DNA of 64,000 nt from Amycolatopsis sp. CA-128772 (GTDB lineage Bacteria > Actinomycetota > Actinomycetes > Mycobacteriales > Pseudonocardiaceae). The stretch spans positions 105,840 through 169,839 of the forward strand of contig NZ_PPHG01000029.1 in the NCBI RefSeq assembly GCF_002904295.1. Reading direction: 5' to 3'. The position numbers and the translations under genes were made by a program. The notes under the pieces were generated by a model. That model did not search any database. It was not told the DNA's origin and was given only the letters and a program-made list of their open reading frames with translations. Below are positions 15,040-23,575 of the stretch, piece after piece. Positions within the stretch are counted from its first letter, which is position 1, and the number at the start of each line of letters is the position of its first letter.

Positions 15040-18000
15040 CTAGACGGTGATCTTGTCGACGTTCGGGCCGCCGTTGGCGGTCGTCGCGGTCGCCTTGATC
15101 TTGGAAGTGCCCGCGGGCAGGGTGACCGGGATCGTGACCGTCTGCCACGTATCCCAGTTGCCCGTGCCGCAGAAGGCCACCCCGGACGCCACCTTCGTGC
15201 CGTTGACCGAGATGTCCATCGGCCGGTTCGCCGTGGTGCCGTTGGCGAACCGCAGGACCACATCGGCCGGACCCGCCGCGGCCGCCTTCACGGTGAACTC
15301 CACCGCGCTGCCGGTCGCGTTGTCGTAGTTGACGAACCCGCTTCCGGTGTAGCCGGTGTGGTTCGACTCCGCGACGCCGCCGGCGATCGTCGCGTCCTCC
15401 GCCTGGTAGTCGGCGGGGGTGCCCGGGCCGGTGGAGCCGTCCGCGGGGATCGTCTTCGTCCCCGTGTTCCAGCCCGCGACCCGCACGGACGGCTTGGCGC
15501 CCTTGAGGTCCGCGGTCCGGTACGTCGCCGTCAGCGTCGTCGACTCGCCCGGCCAGAGGCTGACCTGGTTGTCGGTCCACCGCACCGGCAGCACCGGCGC
15601 GCCCGCCGCGCCGACCACGTGCGCGTCGACGAAGAACGCCGGCACCTTGCCGGACGAGTCGTTCTTCAGCGTCACCTTGGTCGTCGTGGTGCCGTCGGCG
15701 TTGGCCGTCGAGGTCGCCGAAGACCCGACCGTGACCGAAGCCAGCGAGTTGAGCCCGGACAGGTCCGCGTAGGCCGACTGCGGCGTGTAGTACCAGTCGC
15801 TCGCGCCCCAGTTCAGCGTGTCGGCCTTGGTGGACAGCCAGTACACGTTCCGGCTGACCTCCTTGCCCGCCGGATCGGTGAGCACCAGCTTCGCCAGGTA
15901 CGTCGTCGACAGCCCGCTCACCGAACCGATGGTCAGCGCGGTCGTCTTGGCGCCGTCACCGCCCACCGAAACGGCCTTGGACTGGTCGTACTTCGCCGTG
16001 CCGTCCAGGTTGAACAGCTGCACGCGAGCGGTGAGGCCCGACGCCGCGTCGTGGTTGTGGTTCACGACCACGACGGACTTCGTGTCGTACGAGTACTGGA
16101 TGTGCAGCGGCTCGTTCGCCTTCTTGGCCCCGAAGTACGAGCCGTTCTGGTCGAGGTAGGCGTCGAACAGCTGCCAGTGCAGCGACGTCCAGCCGCTGTT
16201 GAGCATCCAGTAGATGATCCCGGTGGCCGGGTTCGAGCTGTCGCTGAAGTTCCGCGAGTGCGACTCGAACTCGGCGCGGACGTTCTCGTACTGCGCCAGC
16301 TGCGCCTTCCGGACGAAGTCGTCCAGGCTCGCCGGCTTGCCGTAGCGCCCGGTCAGCGCGTCGCCGAAGAGCTTCAGGTCGGCGAACGTCGAGGACGACG
16401 ACCGGTGGTACTGCGCGGTCGACGGGCTCTTCCACATCGTGTCGAGCTCGCTCGAGGACATCATCCGCTTGAGCGTGTCCATCGTCGGGATGTCCGGCCC
16501 CGCGCTGGTCTCGGAGTTGAAGCTCCACGCGCCACCGAGGTCGCTGTGCGCCTTGTCGTACCAGTAGTTCGGCGGGACGTAGTCGTACGGGCCGTTCATC
16601 TTCATCCCGGACGACCCCAGCTGCGGCGACGACTTCGCCGACGCGGCCGGCACCACCGGCGTCGGCCAGTCCGCGGCGTTCAGCGCGTCGAGGTAGTTCT
16701 TCTCGATCGTCGCGTCGGGGGCGAAGTCGCTGCCGATCAGGAACGAGATGACGCTCGGGTGGTCGCGCAGCCGCTCGGCCTCCGCGGTCATCGACGCCTT
16801 CGCGACCGGGTAGTCCGCGGCGGTCCAGGGGTCACCCTTCTCGTCCCCGTTGACCTGCCCTTCCCACTTGTCGCAACACTCCCAGCCGGGCAGGGTCAGC
16901 ACGCCCATCCGGTCGGCGAGGTCGAAGAACTCGTCCGGCTCGATGTGCCCCTCCAGGCGCACGGTGTTGAGCCCGAGGTCCTTGACGTAGGCGAGCTTGT
17001 CCGCCGCGGCCTGGGCGTTCCAGCGCAGGAACAGGTCCGGCGAGTAGCCGCCGCCCTTGATCAGCAGCGGGCGCCCGTTGATCGTGTACGCCCGGCCGCC
17101 GCTCGAGTTCTTGTTCGCCGTCACCGTGCGCACGCCGAAGCTGGAGTGCGAGGTGTCCGACGCCGCCCCGCCGGCGCTCGCGGTCAGGTCGAGGTCGTAG
17201 AGCGGCTGCCCGCCCATCCCGGCGGGCCACCAGACCTGCGGGTTGTCGATCCCGACCACGCCGAAGGTGACGGTCTTCTTCTCCTTCGCCGCCAGGCTCA
17301 CCGTCTGGCTGATCGCACGTCCGGCGACCGTGCCCGACACCGTCGTGGAGACGGCGGCCGCGCTGTCGTTGCGGACGTCGGCCTTCACCGTCAGGTCGGC
17401 GTGGCTCAGCCCCGTCAGCTTCGTGACGACGTGCCCGCCGCGCAGCGCCACCGGGCCGCTGCGCCGGACGAGGACGTCCCGCACGATGCCCATGTTCTGG
17501 TCCGGCGGGGTCTGGGCCCAGTCGATCCAGCCCATCGACAGGTCCTTGTTCGGGTCGTTCGGGTAGACCTTGAACGCGACGCTGTTCGTGCCCGCCTTCA
17601 CCAGCGCGGTGATGTCCAGGTCGTGACGCGTGTAGGCGCCGGTGACCTGCGTCTTGTCGGCGACGCGCGTCCCGTTGACCCAGACGTCGGCCTTCGACAG
17701 CACACCGCTGAAGTCCAGGTACGTGCGCTGGGTGGTGTCGGCGACGGTGAGGTCGGTCCGGTACCACCACGGAACCTGGAAATCCGCGGTCGGCACGTTC
17801 TTCATGTTCGTCGAGTAGAACGGGTCGGCGTACTTGCCGTTGGCCAGCAGGCCGGCGTAGACGGTCGAGCGCGGCCCGACCGGGTACCAGCCCGACGTGT
17901 TGTAGCCGGGCTTCGAGACCGCGGAGTCGTCGCTGACCTGGGCGGACGTCTGGATCAGGAAGCCGGGGACCGCGGTGGCCGGTGCCGCGGCCGCGACGAC

Positions 18001-18111
18001 GGCTCCCGCGGGTTCCTGCCCGGTGGCGGACGAGACGGTGGCTCCACTCACCGCGACGGCCAGCGAGGCCGCCACGAGTAGTGTCCGGGTTCTTCTCTGC
18101 CGATAGCTCAC
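15040..18111 (-). CDS. csxA: Secreted GH2 exo-beta-D-glucosaminidase (exochitosanase)
   Basis: A 1023-residue enzyme that removes glucosamine units from the non-reducing end of chitosan oligomers. Signal peptide at about residues 1-46. Then a GH2 sugar-binding domain, immunoglobulin-like domain, TIM barrel, further beta domains and a C-terminal family-35/6-type carbohydrate-binding module (DYQAEDATIAGG...GYTGSGFVNYD). Acid/base Asp462 in IGSDFAPD and nucleophile Glu534 in FNSETSAG are 72 residues apart, as Asp469/Glu541 in Amycolatopsis CsxA. The GTG start has AGGAGG seven bases upstream. A palindrome at 18159-18177 probably controls it. Confidence 0.95.
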   Translation of the reverse strand: MSYRQRRTRTLLVAASLAVAVSGATVSSATGQEPAGAVVAAAAPATAVPGFLIQTSAQVSDDSAVSKPGYNTSGWYPVGPRSTVYAGLLANGKYADPFYSTNMKNVPTADFQVPWWYRTDLTVADTTQRTYLDFSGVLSKADVWVNGTRVADKTQVTGAYTRHDLDITALVKAGTNSVAFKVYPNDPNKDLSMGWIDWAQTPPDQNMGIVRDVLVRRSGPVALRGGHVVTKLTGLSHADLTVKADVRNDSAAAVSTTVSGTVAGRAISQTVSLAAKEKKTVTFGVVGIDNPQVWWPAGMGGQPLYDLDLTASAGGAASDTSHSSFGVRTVTANKNSSGGRAYTINGRPLLIKGGGYSPDLFLRWNAQAAADKLAYVKDLGLNTVRLEGHIEPDEFFDLADRMGVLTLPGWECCDKWEGQVNGDEKGDPWTAADYPVAKASMTAEAERLRDHPSVISFLIGSDFAPDATIEKNYLDALNAADWPTPVVPAASAKSSPQLGSSGMKMNGPYDYVPPNYWYDKAHSDLGGAWSFNSETSAGPDIPTMDTLKRMMSSSELDTMWKSPSTAQYHRSSSSTFADLKLFGDALTGRYGKPASLDDFVRKAQLAQYENVRAEFESHSRNFSDSSNPATGIIYWMLNSGWTSLHWQLFDAYLDQNGSYFGAKKANEPLHIQYSYDTKSVVVVNHNHDAASGLTARVQLFNLDGTAKYDQSKAVSVGGDGAKTTALTIGSVSGLSTTYLAKLVLTDPAGKEVSRNVYWLSTKADTLNWGASDWYYTPQSAYADLSGLNSLASVTVGSSATSTANADGTTTTKVTLKNDSSGKVPAFFVDAHVVGAAGAPVLPVRWTDNQVSLWPGESTTLTATYRTADLKGAKPSVRVAGWNTGTKTIPADGSTGPGTPADYQAEDATIAGGVAESNHTGYTGSGFVNYDNATGSAVEFTVKAAAAGPADVVLRFANGTTANRPMDISVNGTKVASGVAFCGTGNWDTWQTVTIPVTLPAGTSKIKATATTANGGPNVDKITV

Positions 18112-18158
18112 TAGCGCGCCTCCTAGGCATCCACGGCGGCGGGGGACAGCGGACCATC

Positions 18159-18177
18159 GTTAGGGAACTTTCCTAAC
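18159..18177. promoter_or_regulatory. Operator palindrome upstream of csxA
   Basis: GTTAGGGAACTTTCCTAAC is a 19-base palindrome with eight of nine pairs matching, 48 bases upstream of csxA. From memory it resembles the palindromic operator of the ROK-family chitosanase repressor CsnR of actinomycetes, which would fit the enzyme's substrate; this identity is inferred. Confidence 0.6.
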
Positions 18178-18228
18178 AATTGCGGACGATCGTAGCGGGC
18201 CGGTCACCCCGGGAACAGGGCCGTTTCG

Positions 18229-19458
18229 TCAGACCCGGGCGGTCTGCCACGCCGCGGCGGCGCGCAGGGCCAGCAGGAGCGGCAGGGAACCGTCCTCCCA
18301 AAGCCGTGGCGGCAGTGTTTCGCTCAGCGGGACGCCGCCGGTCAGCGCGGCGCCGATCGCGGTGAGGTCGACGTCGAAGAGCGTCAGCCCGGCGCTGTAG
18401 AGCCGTTCGCCGCTGACCGGGCGGCGCCGCGTGACCTCGGCGCTGTCGACGGCCAGTTCGGTCAGCCCGAAGAACTCGGGCTTGGCGCCGCGTTCCATCC
18501 AGCGCGCGAACCCGACCACCTTCGTCGACCGGACGTCGGCGGGCTTGAGCCCGCTCTCCTCGCACAGCTCGCGTTCCATCCCGGCGCGGACCGCGGTGTG
18601 CAGCAGCCGGCGCGGACCGTCGGGCGTGCGCAGGTCGCGGGGCTCCAGCGAGCCGCTGCCCGACGGCGCGAGCAGCAGCCCGCTGACCGAGTTGAGCGAC
18701 GACTGCCGGACGGTGACCAGCTTGCCGTCGGTGGTGAACGCGACCGTCGAGACGCCGACGAGGTCGGCCAGCGTGCTGCTGCTCAGCTCCCGCAGCGCGC
18801 CGGCGGTGTCGGTGAGCTCGGCCTTGCGCAGGTCGTACTCCTCGCCGGTGTCGACGCGCGTGATGCGCAGCGCGGCGAGTTCGTTCGAACAGACGGCGTC
18901 GAAGAACCGCGCCCGGTGCAGCCGGATCGGCGCGGGCCGCGCGCCGGCGGCGGGCAGCGGGTCGCCGCGCATGCCGACGATCGGGCCGTTGAACAGCAGC
19001 CGGCCGCGCGCCCGCAGCGGCAGCACGTGCGGCGCGGTGGCCTTGAGCGCGGGCGGCAGCCGGTAGGGCTCTTCGGCGACCTCGATCGTGTGCCGTTCGG
19101 TCCACAGGTCCCGGTCGATGTCCGCGCTGACCAGCGCGGTCCCGCGGGCGGGCACGGCGAGGTAGGCCGGCTCCGGGTAGGCCGCGGGCGGCGGCAGTTC
19201 GGCGGTCGGGAAGGGCGCGGCGATGGTGGTGAACTCGAACCCGGCCCACCGGCGGCGCAGCAGCCGGACGTCCCGAGCGAAGGTGGCGACGCCGAGGCCG
19301 AGCGCGACGGCGGAGAGCACCACGCCGACGGCGCTCGGCAGGATGGTGACAACGCCGAGCACAACCCCCAGCCCGGAGGCGGCGAGCGGCCACTCCCGGG
19401 CGCCGATGAAGCCGAGGTAGTCCGCCTTCGCCCGGGCGCGGCGCGTCAGTTTTCCCAT
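18229..19458 (-). CDS. Membrane-anchored Nudix-like protein of unknown function
   Basis: About 409 residues. Two hydrophobic segments near residues 25-65 (WPLAASGLGVVLGVVTILPS..., VGVVLSAVALGLGVATF) anchor a large cytoplasmic domain. Near residue 315 is ERELCEESGL, the REUXEEXGU core of a Nudix box, but the Gly and Glu expected upstream are replaced, so the box is degenerate. The body (LWTERHTIEV, GRLLFNGPIVGMRGD, VRQSSLNSVSGLLLAPSGSGS) resembles other actinobacterial hypothetical proteins rather than a named enzyme. An in-frame GTG at 19476 is an alternative start. Confidence 0.7.
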   Translation of the reverse strand: MGKLTRRARAKADYLGFIGAREWPLAASGLGVVLGVVTILPSAVGVVLSAVALGLGVATFARDVRLLRRRWAGFEFTTIAAPFPTAELPPPAAYPEPAYLAVPARGTALVSADIDRDLWTERHTIEVAEEPYRLPPALKATAPHVLPLRARGRLLFNGPIVGMRGDPLPAAGARPAPIRLHRARFFDAVCSNELAALRITRVDTGEEYDLRKAELTDTAGALRELSSSTLADLVGVSTVAFTTDGKLVTVRQSSLNSVSGLLLAPSGSGSLEPRDLRTPDGPRRLLHTAVRAGMERELCEESGLKPADVRSTKVVGFARWMERGAKPEFFGLTELAVDSAEVTRRRPVSGERLYSAGLTLFDVDLTAIGAALTGGVPLSETLPPRLWEDGSLPLLLALRAAAAWQTARV

Positions 19459-19490
19459 CGCCGCACTGTTTAGCACGACGGCGGCGGGGT

Positions 19491-19910
19491 TCAGGCCCGG
19501 GCGTCGAGATAGACCCAGTGGCCGTCGTCACGCCGGAAGCGGCTGTTCTCTTCGAGGAAGCCGTCCCGGCCCCGGTGGCGGTAGTGCGCCCGGAACTCGA
19601 CGGTGCCCTCGGTGTGCAGCAGGCCCCCACCGGTGCGGCCGAGGATCTCCAGCCGCGTCCACTCCTGCCCGGGATCGAGCTCGAGCCGGCGGGGCCGCGT
19701 GCCGGGGTGCCAGGTCCGGAGGAGGTAGCCGGTGTCCCGCACGGCGAAGGCGCTGAACCGCGAGCGCATCAGCAGTTCGGCGGTGGGAGCACTGAGCCCG
19801 CCGTCGTGGAACCGGCCGCAACAGGCGGCGTAGGACTCGGCGAGGCCGCACGGGCAGGCAGCGGGGGGCACCGGGGAATTGTGCCACGGGCCCGGGCCGG
19901 CGGCATTCAT
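19491..19910 (-). CDS. YchJ/UPF0225-like protein with SEC-C motif
   Basis: A 139-residue soluble protein. The N-terminal CPCGLAESYAACCGRFHDGG is a SEC-C-type metal-binding motif; the rest (TAELLMRSRFSAFAVRDTGYLLRTWHPGTRP, GTVEFRAHYR, FLEENSRFRRDDGHWVYLDA) is the NTF2-like UPF0225 domain. The family is widespread and uncharacterised. The ATG at 19910 is chosen; another ATG nine bases upstream is equally possible. It ends 32 bases before the Nudix-like gene starts, so the two may be cotranscribed. Confidence 0.9.
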   Translation of the reverse strand: MNAAGPGPWHNSPVPPAACPCGLAESYAACCGRFHDGGLSAPTAELLMRSRFSAFAVRDTGYLLRTWHPGTRPRRLELDPGQEWTRLEILGRTGGGLLHTEGTVEFRAHYRHRGRDGFLEENSRFRRDDGHWVYLDARA

Positions 19911-20136
19911 CCCCGCCATTTGCGGTAAAGGCGGCCGTCCGCGCCGATGGCGAAAGCGTCGATTCGCCCCGGGCCCGGTGTTTCCGCACGGTTTCCCCGC
20001 ACGCCGATCCGCGGGAGAACAACAGTAGACCGCGTTCGGTGAACGAGGCGGAATCATGGGCCGGGCAAGCCGAACAACCGGCCGGCTCAGCGATATCGCT
20101 TGGCGGAAAAGGGTTCCGGCGCCGAAGATCGGTGGA

Positions 20137-20598
20137 TCAACCGGTGTTGACCGGTTTCCCCGTCTCCCGCGCCTCCTGCGCACCCCGTACCGCGAGCCGG
20201 TCGGCTCGCTCGTTTTCCGGGTGGCCCGCGTGGCCCTTCACCCAGAGCCACTCGACCTCGTGCTCGCCGACCGCTGCGTCCAGGCGCTGCCACAGGTCCG
20301 CGTTCTTCACCGGTGCGCGCGCCGCCGTCTGCCAGCCGTTGCTCTTCCAGCGGGGGAGCCACTGCGTGATTCCGTTGCGGACGTACGTGCTGTCCGTGTA
20401 CACGCGCACCTGCGACGGCCGGGTCAAGCTCTCCAGGGCGCGGATCGGCGCCGTCAGCTCCATGCGGTTGTTCGTCGTCGGGGTTGCTTCGCCGCCGTAC
20501 AGCTCGCGCTCGTGGCGGCCGTAGCGCAGGACCGCGCCCCAGCCGCCCGGTCCGGGGTTGCCGCTGCACGCGCCGTCGGTGTAGATCTCCACGTCCAC
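20137..20598 (-). CDS. rnhA: Ribonuclease HI
   Basis: A 153-residue RNase HI that removes RNA from RNA:DNA hybrids in replication and R-loop control. Catalytic carboxylates are all visible: Asp8 in [12 protein letters not shown], Glu47 in NRMELTA, Asp69 in VYTDSTYV and the late Asp in ENERADRLA near residue 133. The basic handle [10 protein letters not shown] is present. Length is normal for the bacterial enzyme. The upstream DNA is shared with the divergent Crp/Fnr gene. Confidence 0.96.
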   Translation of the reverse strand: MDVEIYTDGACSGNPGPGGWGAVLRYGRHERELYGGEATPTTNNRMELTAPIRALESLTRPSQVRVYTDSTYVRNGITQWLPRWKSNGWQTAARAPVKNADLWQRLDAAVGEHEVEWLWVKGHAGHPENERADRLAVRGAQEARETGKPVNTG

Positions 20599-20672
20599 GC
20601 GGTGACCCTACCGGTCGTCACCCTCGCGGAACGCCGCCACGCCGGGTTACGGTGAACCTCCGGAGGGGAGTC

Positions 20673-21377
20673 ATGAGCGGGCACGACGACACGGCGGAGG
20701 GGGCGCTCCTGGCGTACCTCGCCGACGCCGATCGCGAGTACCTGCTCGCCCGCGGCACCCGGCGCCGGTTCCGCGCGAACGACGTCGTGCTCATGGAGGG
20801 TGACCCGTCCGACCACGTCCACGTGCTGGTCGCCGGCTGGGTGCGCGTCTCCACGATCGTCGAGGACGGCCGCGAGGTGCTCTTCGGGCTGCGCGGCCCC
20901 GGCGAGGTGCTCGGCGACCTCGCCGCGGTCACCGGGCGGCCGCGGTCGGCGTCGGTGCGCGCGATCGAACCCTGCACCGTCTTCCAGCTGACCGGCGCGG
21001 AGTTCGTCGACGTCCTGCACGCGCGGCCGTCGATCGCCATCGCGACCATCAAAACCGTCGCGGCCCGGCTCCGCAACGCCGAATCCGCCCGGGTCGACTC
21101 GGCCGCCTTCGACGTCAGCCGCCGGGTCGCGGTGGTGCTGGTCCGGCTGGCCGAGGAACGCGGCCGGACCGTGCCCGAGGGCGTGGTGATCGACGCGCTG
21201 TCGCAGGAGGACGTCGCCGCGCAGATCGGCGCGGCCCGGCGTACCGTCGCCCGGGCGCTGCGCGTGCTGCGGGAGCGGGGCATCGTCGAGACGGGCCGGC
21301 GCCGGTTCCTCATCCGCGAGCCCCGCGTCCTGCGGGCCTTCGCCCGTTCTGCGCCAAACGGCACACAAGACCGGTGA
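20673..21377 (+). CDS. Crp/Fnr-family transcriptional regulator
   Basis: A 234-residue regulator. The cyclic-nucleotide-binding-like beta-barrel covers about residues 15-130 (FRANDVVLMEGDPSDHVHVLVAGWVRV, GPGEVLGDLAAVTGRPRSASVRA), with the GEVLGDLA...RSA phosphate cassette largely kept, so cAMP binding is plausible. The winged HTH follows: LSQEDVAAQIGAARRTVARALRVLRERGIV. No Fnr-type cysteine cluster. ATG 20673 is preceded by GGAGGGG at 20662-20668, which decides the start. A strong intrinsic terminator follows. Confidence 0.93.
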   Translation: MSGHDDTAEGALLAYLADADREYLLARGTRRRFRANDVVLMEGDPSDHVHVLVAGWVRVSTIVEDGREVLFGLRGPGEVLGDLAAVTGRPRSASVRAIEPCTVFQLTGAEFVDVLHARPSIAIATIKTVAARLRNAESARVDSAAFDVSRRVAVVLVRLAEERGRTVPEGVVIDALSQEDVAAQIGAARRTVARALRVLRERGIVETGRRRFLIREPRVLRAFARSAPNGTQDR

Positions 21378-21417
21378 CATCGGGCATCTGAGGAAACCCG
21401 CCGCCCGGCGATCCTGG

Positions 21418-21461
21418 AACCGGCCGGAAAGAAATGCCAGCCGGCCGGTTTTCCTTTTTCG
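21418..21461 (+). terminator. Intrinsic terminator after the Crp/Fnr gene
   Basis: AACCGGCCGG at 21418-21427 pairs with CCGGCCGGTT at 21441-21450 around a 13-base loop, followed by TTCCTTTTTC. A textbook rho-independent terminator 41 bases past the stop, unusual in having a T-run in this GC-rich DNA. Confidence 0.88.
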
Positions 21462-21565
21462 AGCGAGGCCGGGGAGAACCGGGTGGTGCGCGTCCACGGC
21501 CCGGATTCCGTCCCTGCGGAAACTGCTTCCCGCCTCGGCCGGGACGCGATGAGGAGGTGTGTCTG

Positions 21566-21610
21566 ATGGAGAGCCACTCGATCTGGGCCTTGATCTTCGG
21601 GGTCCGCTGA
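21566..21610 (+). CDS. Candidate 14-residue leader peptide
   Basis: ATG at 21566 opens a short frame reading MESHSIWALIFGVR and stop. GAGGAGGT at 21551-21558 gives a near-perfect Shine-Dalgarno sequence seven bases before the ATG, far better than those of most neighbouring genes. A 14-bp hairpin starts 11 bases after the stop, and the next gene begins 117 bases downstream. Either a regulatory leader peptide or a tiny expressed peptide. Not matched to any known peptide. Confidence 0.5.
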   Translation: MESHSIWALIFGVR

Positions 21611-21621
21611 CCCGCGGTGCA

Positions 21622-21660
21622 GCCCGGCCGGCCGGCTCGTGGGGGGCCGGTCGGCCGGGC
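21622..21660 (+). other. 14-bp hairpin between the short frame and the next gene
   Basis: Bases 21622-21635 (GCCCGGCCGGCCGG) pair with 21647-21660 (CCGGTCGGCCGGGC) with a single G-T wobble around an 11-base loop. There is no T-run, so it is either an attenuator-type structure acting on the downstream gene or a factor-dependent stop. Confidence 0.6.
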
Positions 21661-21727
21661 ATCGGCGGAATTTCCGCCTGTTACCGTGAGCACTCTTTTC
21701 TGCGCCGGAAACGAGGGGGTGGGAGCG

Positions 21728-22681
21728 ATGGACGAGCACACTTTGCCGTTCGTGCGGGAGCTGAACGAACTGCGCCGCGGCCGCGGGCTCGACGCGGCCG
21801 ACCTGCACCAGCGGATCGGTCCCTGCCTGCGGGCGGCGTGCGCGATCACCGAAGCCGACCAGCCCGCCGCCGCGCGCCACAAGCTCGTGCTGCGGCTCAC
21901 CGAGCTGTGCGGACGCCTGCCGGCGGACCTGCGGCTGGCCGCGCTGGCGGCCCTCGGCCTGCACGAGGAGGCCGCCGGCGAGTTCCTCGACCGGCGGATT
22001 TCGTGGCTCGCCACCGTCCTCGACCGCGACCCGCGCACCGCCCGCCGCCGGATCGACCTGGCGTTCCGCCGGCTCGACGAACTGCTCGGCGCGCCCGCAC
22101 CGCGCGGCGACCGGCACCCGCTGGCCGGCTGGTACGTCGAGTCGATGAAGGCGATCGTCCGGCTCGACCGCGACCCGCCAGACCTGCGGGAGGAACGCCG
22201 GATCGTCGCCGAGACCGACGAGCTGGACGAGCTGATCCTGCCCTTCAGCGTGCCGGCGGAGCCGGGCAGCGACGCGGTGCCGGGCATCACCGCGGACGCG
22301 CTGTTCGGCGGCGAAGTCGTCGAGACGCGCCCGGTCTCGGCGAGCCACGCGCAGTTCGTCCTGCGGCTGCCGAGCCCGTTGCGGCTGGGCCAGCGGCACG
22401 AGTACGGCATCCGGTTCACCCCGCGCCGCGCGGAACTGCGGCCGTACTACGTCATGACGCCGCTGCGCCGCTGCGAGGAGCTGTCGGTGCGGGTGCGGTT
22501 CGACCGCGCGGCACCGCCCTCGCGGGTGTGGCGGCTCAACGGCGTGCCGGGCCGGGTGGTCGACGACGGCGTCGACTCGGGCGACGCGCTGGCCGTCAAC
22601 CGGGTCGGCGAGGTCGGTCTCGAGTTTCACGACCTGCACCAGGGCCTGAGCTACGGCCTGCAGTGGTCCTTCGGGGACTGA
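21728..22681 (+). CDS. Hypothetical two-domain protein
   Basis: A 317-residue cytoplasmic protein. Residues 1-125 are helical with many paired leucines and arginines (LPFVRELNELRRGRGLDAADLHQRIG, LTELCGRLPADLRLAALAALGL, RISWLATVLDRDPRTARRRIDLAFRRLDEL), a module found in other actinobacterial proteins of unknown role. Residues 180-317 are beta-rich, ending NRVGEVGLEFHDLHQGLSYGLQWSF. No catalytic motif is evident. ATG 21728 follows a purine-rich GGTGGGAGC. The preceding short frame and hairpin may control it. Confidence 0.8.
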   Translation: MDEHTLPFVRELNELRRGRGLDAADLHQRIGPCLRAACAITEADQPAAARHKLVLRLTELCGRLPADLRLAALAALGLHEEAAGEFLDRRISWLATVLDRDPRTARRRIDLAFRRLDELLGAPAPRGDRHPLAGWYVESMKAIVRLDRDPPDLREERRIVAETDELDELILPFSVPAEPGSDAVPGITADALFGGEVVETRPVSASHAQFVLRLPSPLRLGQRHEYGIRFTPRRAELRPYYVMTPLRRCEELSVRVRFDRAAPPSRVWRLNGVPGRVVDDGVDSGDALAVNRVGEVGLEFHDLHQGLSYGLQWSFGD

Positions 22682-22765
22682 GGCCGCCGTCCGGATGCTG
22701 GGACGCGGAATAGCGGCGCGGGCGCCGGGTTGGCACCGTCGTAGCCGACGGAAAAGGGGCCCGCG

Positions 22766-23548
22766 ATGAGCACGTTCACGCAGGAGTGGCAGGACTGGAA
22801 GGCCCGGCGCGAGGCGGACCTGGCCGAACCGCACGGCTGGCTGGCGCTGGTTTCGCTCGACTGGCTGACCGACGCCCCGCGGGAGTACCCCGGCATCCCC
22901 GGCCGCTGGTGGCAGGACGCGGACGCGGCGTACGTCGACCCGGCCGGCGCGTCGCTGGTGCACGAGGGCGAGCCGATCACCGGTGTCCGGCGGTTCGAGC
23001 TGGTCAACAGCGGCGCGGGCACCCGGGTGCTGGCCGGTGACGTCGAGATCGAGGTGGCCCGCCGCTCGGGGTACCTGATCCGCGTCCACGACCCGAAGGC
23101 CGAGGTGCTGCGCGAGTTCCACGGGGTCCCGGCGTACGAGCCGGCGCCGTCCTGGGTGCTGTCCGAGCGGTTCGAGCCGTTCGAGGCACCGCGCCCGACC
23201 ACGGTCGGTGCCGTGGTCGAGGGCCTCAGCCACGTCTACACCGCGCCGGGCGTCGTCCGTTTCACCCGGGACGGGCAGGCGCACGCGCTGACGGCGTTCA
23301 ACGGCAAGGACGGCGGGCTCAGCATCCTGTTCACCGACGAGACGAGCGGCGTGACGACGTACGCGGCCAACCGCTCGCTGCCGGTCGGCGCGCCGGCCGC
23401 GGACGGCTCGGTGACGCTGGACTTCACCCGCGCGCAGAACCTGCCGTGCGCGTTCACCGACTTCGCGACGTGCCCGCTGCCGCCGGCCGGCAACCACCTG
23501 CCCTTCGCGGTCGAGGCGGGGGAGAAGACTCCGTACGAGCGCGGGTGA
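22766..23548 (+). CDS. DUF1684 family protein
   Basis: A 260-residue soluble protein. EWQDWKARREADLAEPHGWLALVSLDWL at the start and YAANRSLPVG...VTLDFTRAQNLPCAFTDFATCPLPPAGNHLPF at the end are the DUF1684 signatures; the last segment, with conserved Asp, Asn-Pro-Cys and Pro-rich residues, is the most conserved part of the family. No function is established. AAAAGGGG at 22752-22759 precedes the ATG. It is 84 bases after the preceding hypothetical gene and may share its transcript. Confidence 0.9.
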   Translation: MSTFTQEWQDWKARREADLAEPHGWLALVSLDWLTDAPREYPGIPGRWWQDADAAYVDPAGASLVHEGEPITGVRRFELVNSGAGTRVLAGDVEIEVARRSGYLIRVHDPKAEVLREFHGVPAYEPAPSWVLSERFEPFEAPRPTTVGAVVEGLSHVYTAPGVVRFTRDGQAHALTAFNGKDGGLSILFTDETSGVTTYAANRSLPVGAPAADGSVTLDFTRAQNLPCAFTDFATCPLPPAGNHLPFAVEAGEKTPYERG

Positions 23549-23575
23549 CTCCCCCGCCTGCCGCTCGGTGTGCTC

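Noticed and set aside
20618..23497. Very long minus-strand frame across the Crp/Fnr, hypothetical and DUF1684 genes
   Set aside because: It spans several real plus-strand genes and a terminator; composition is typical of antisense noise.
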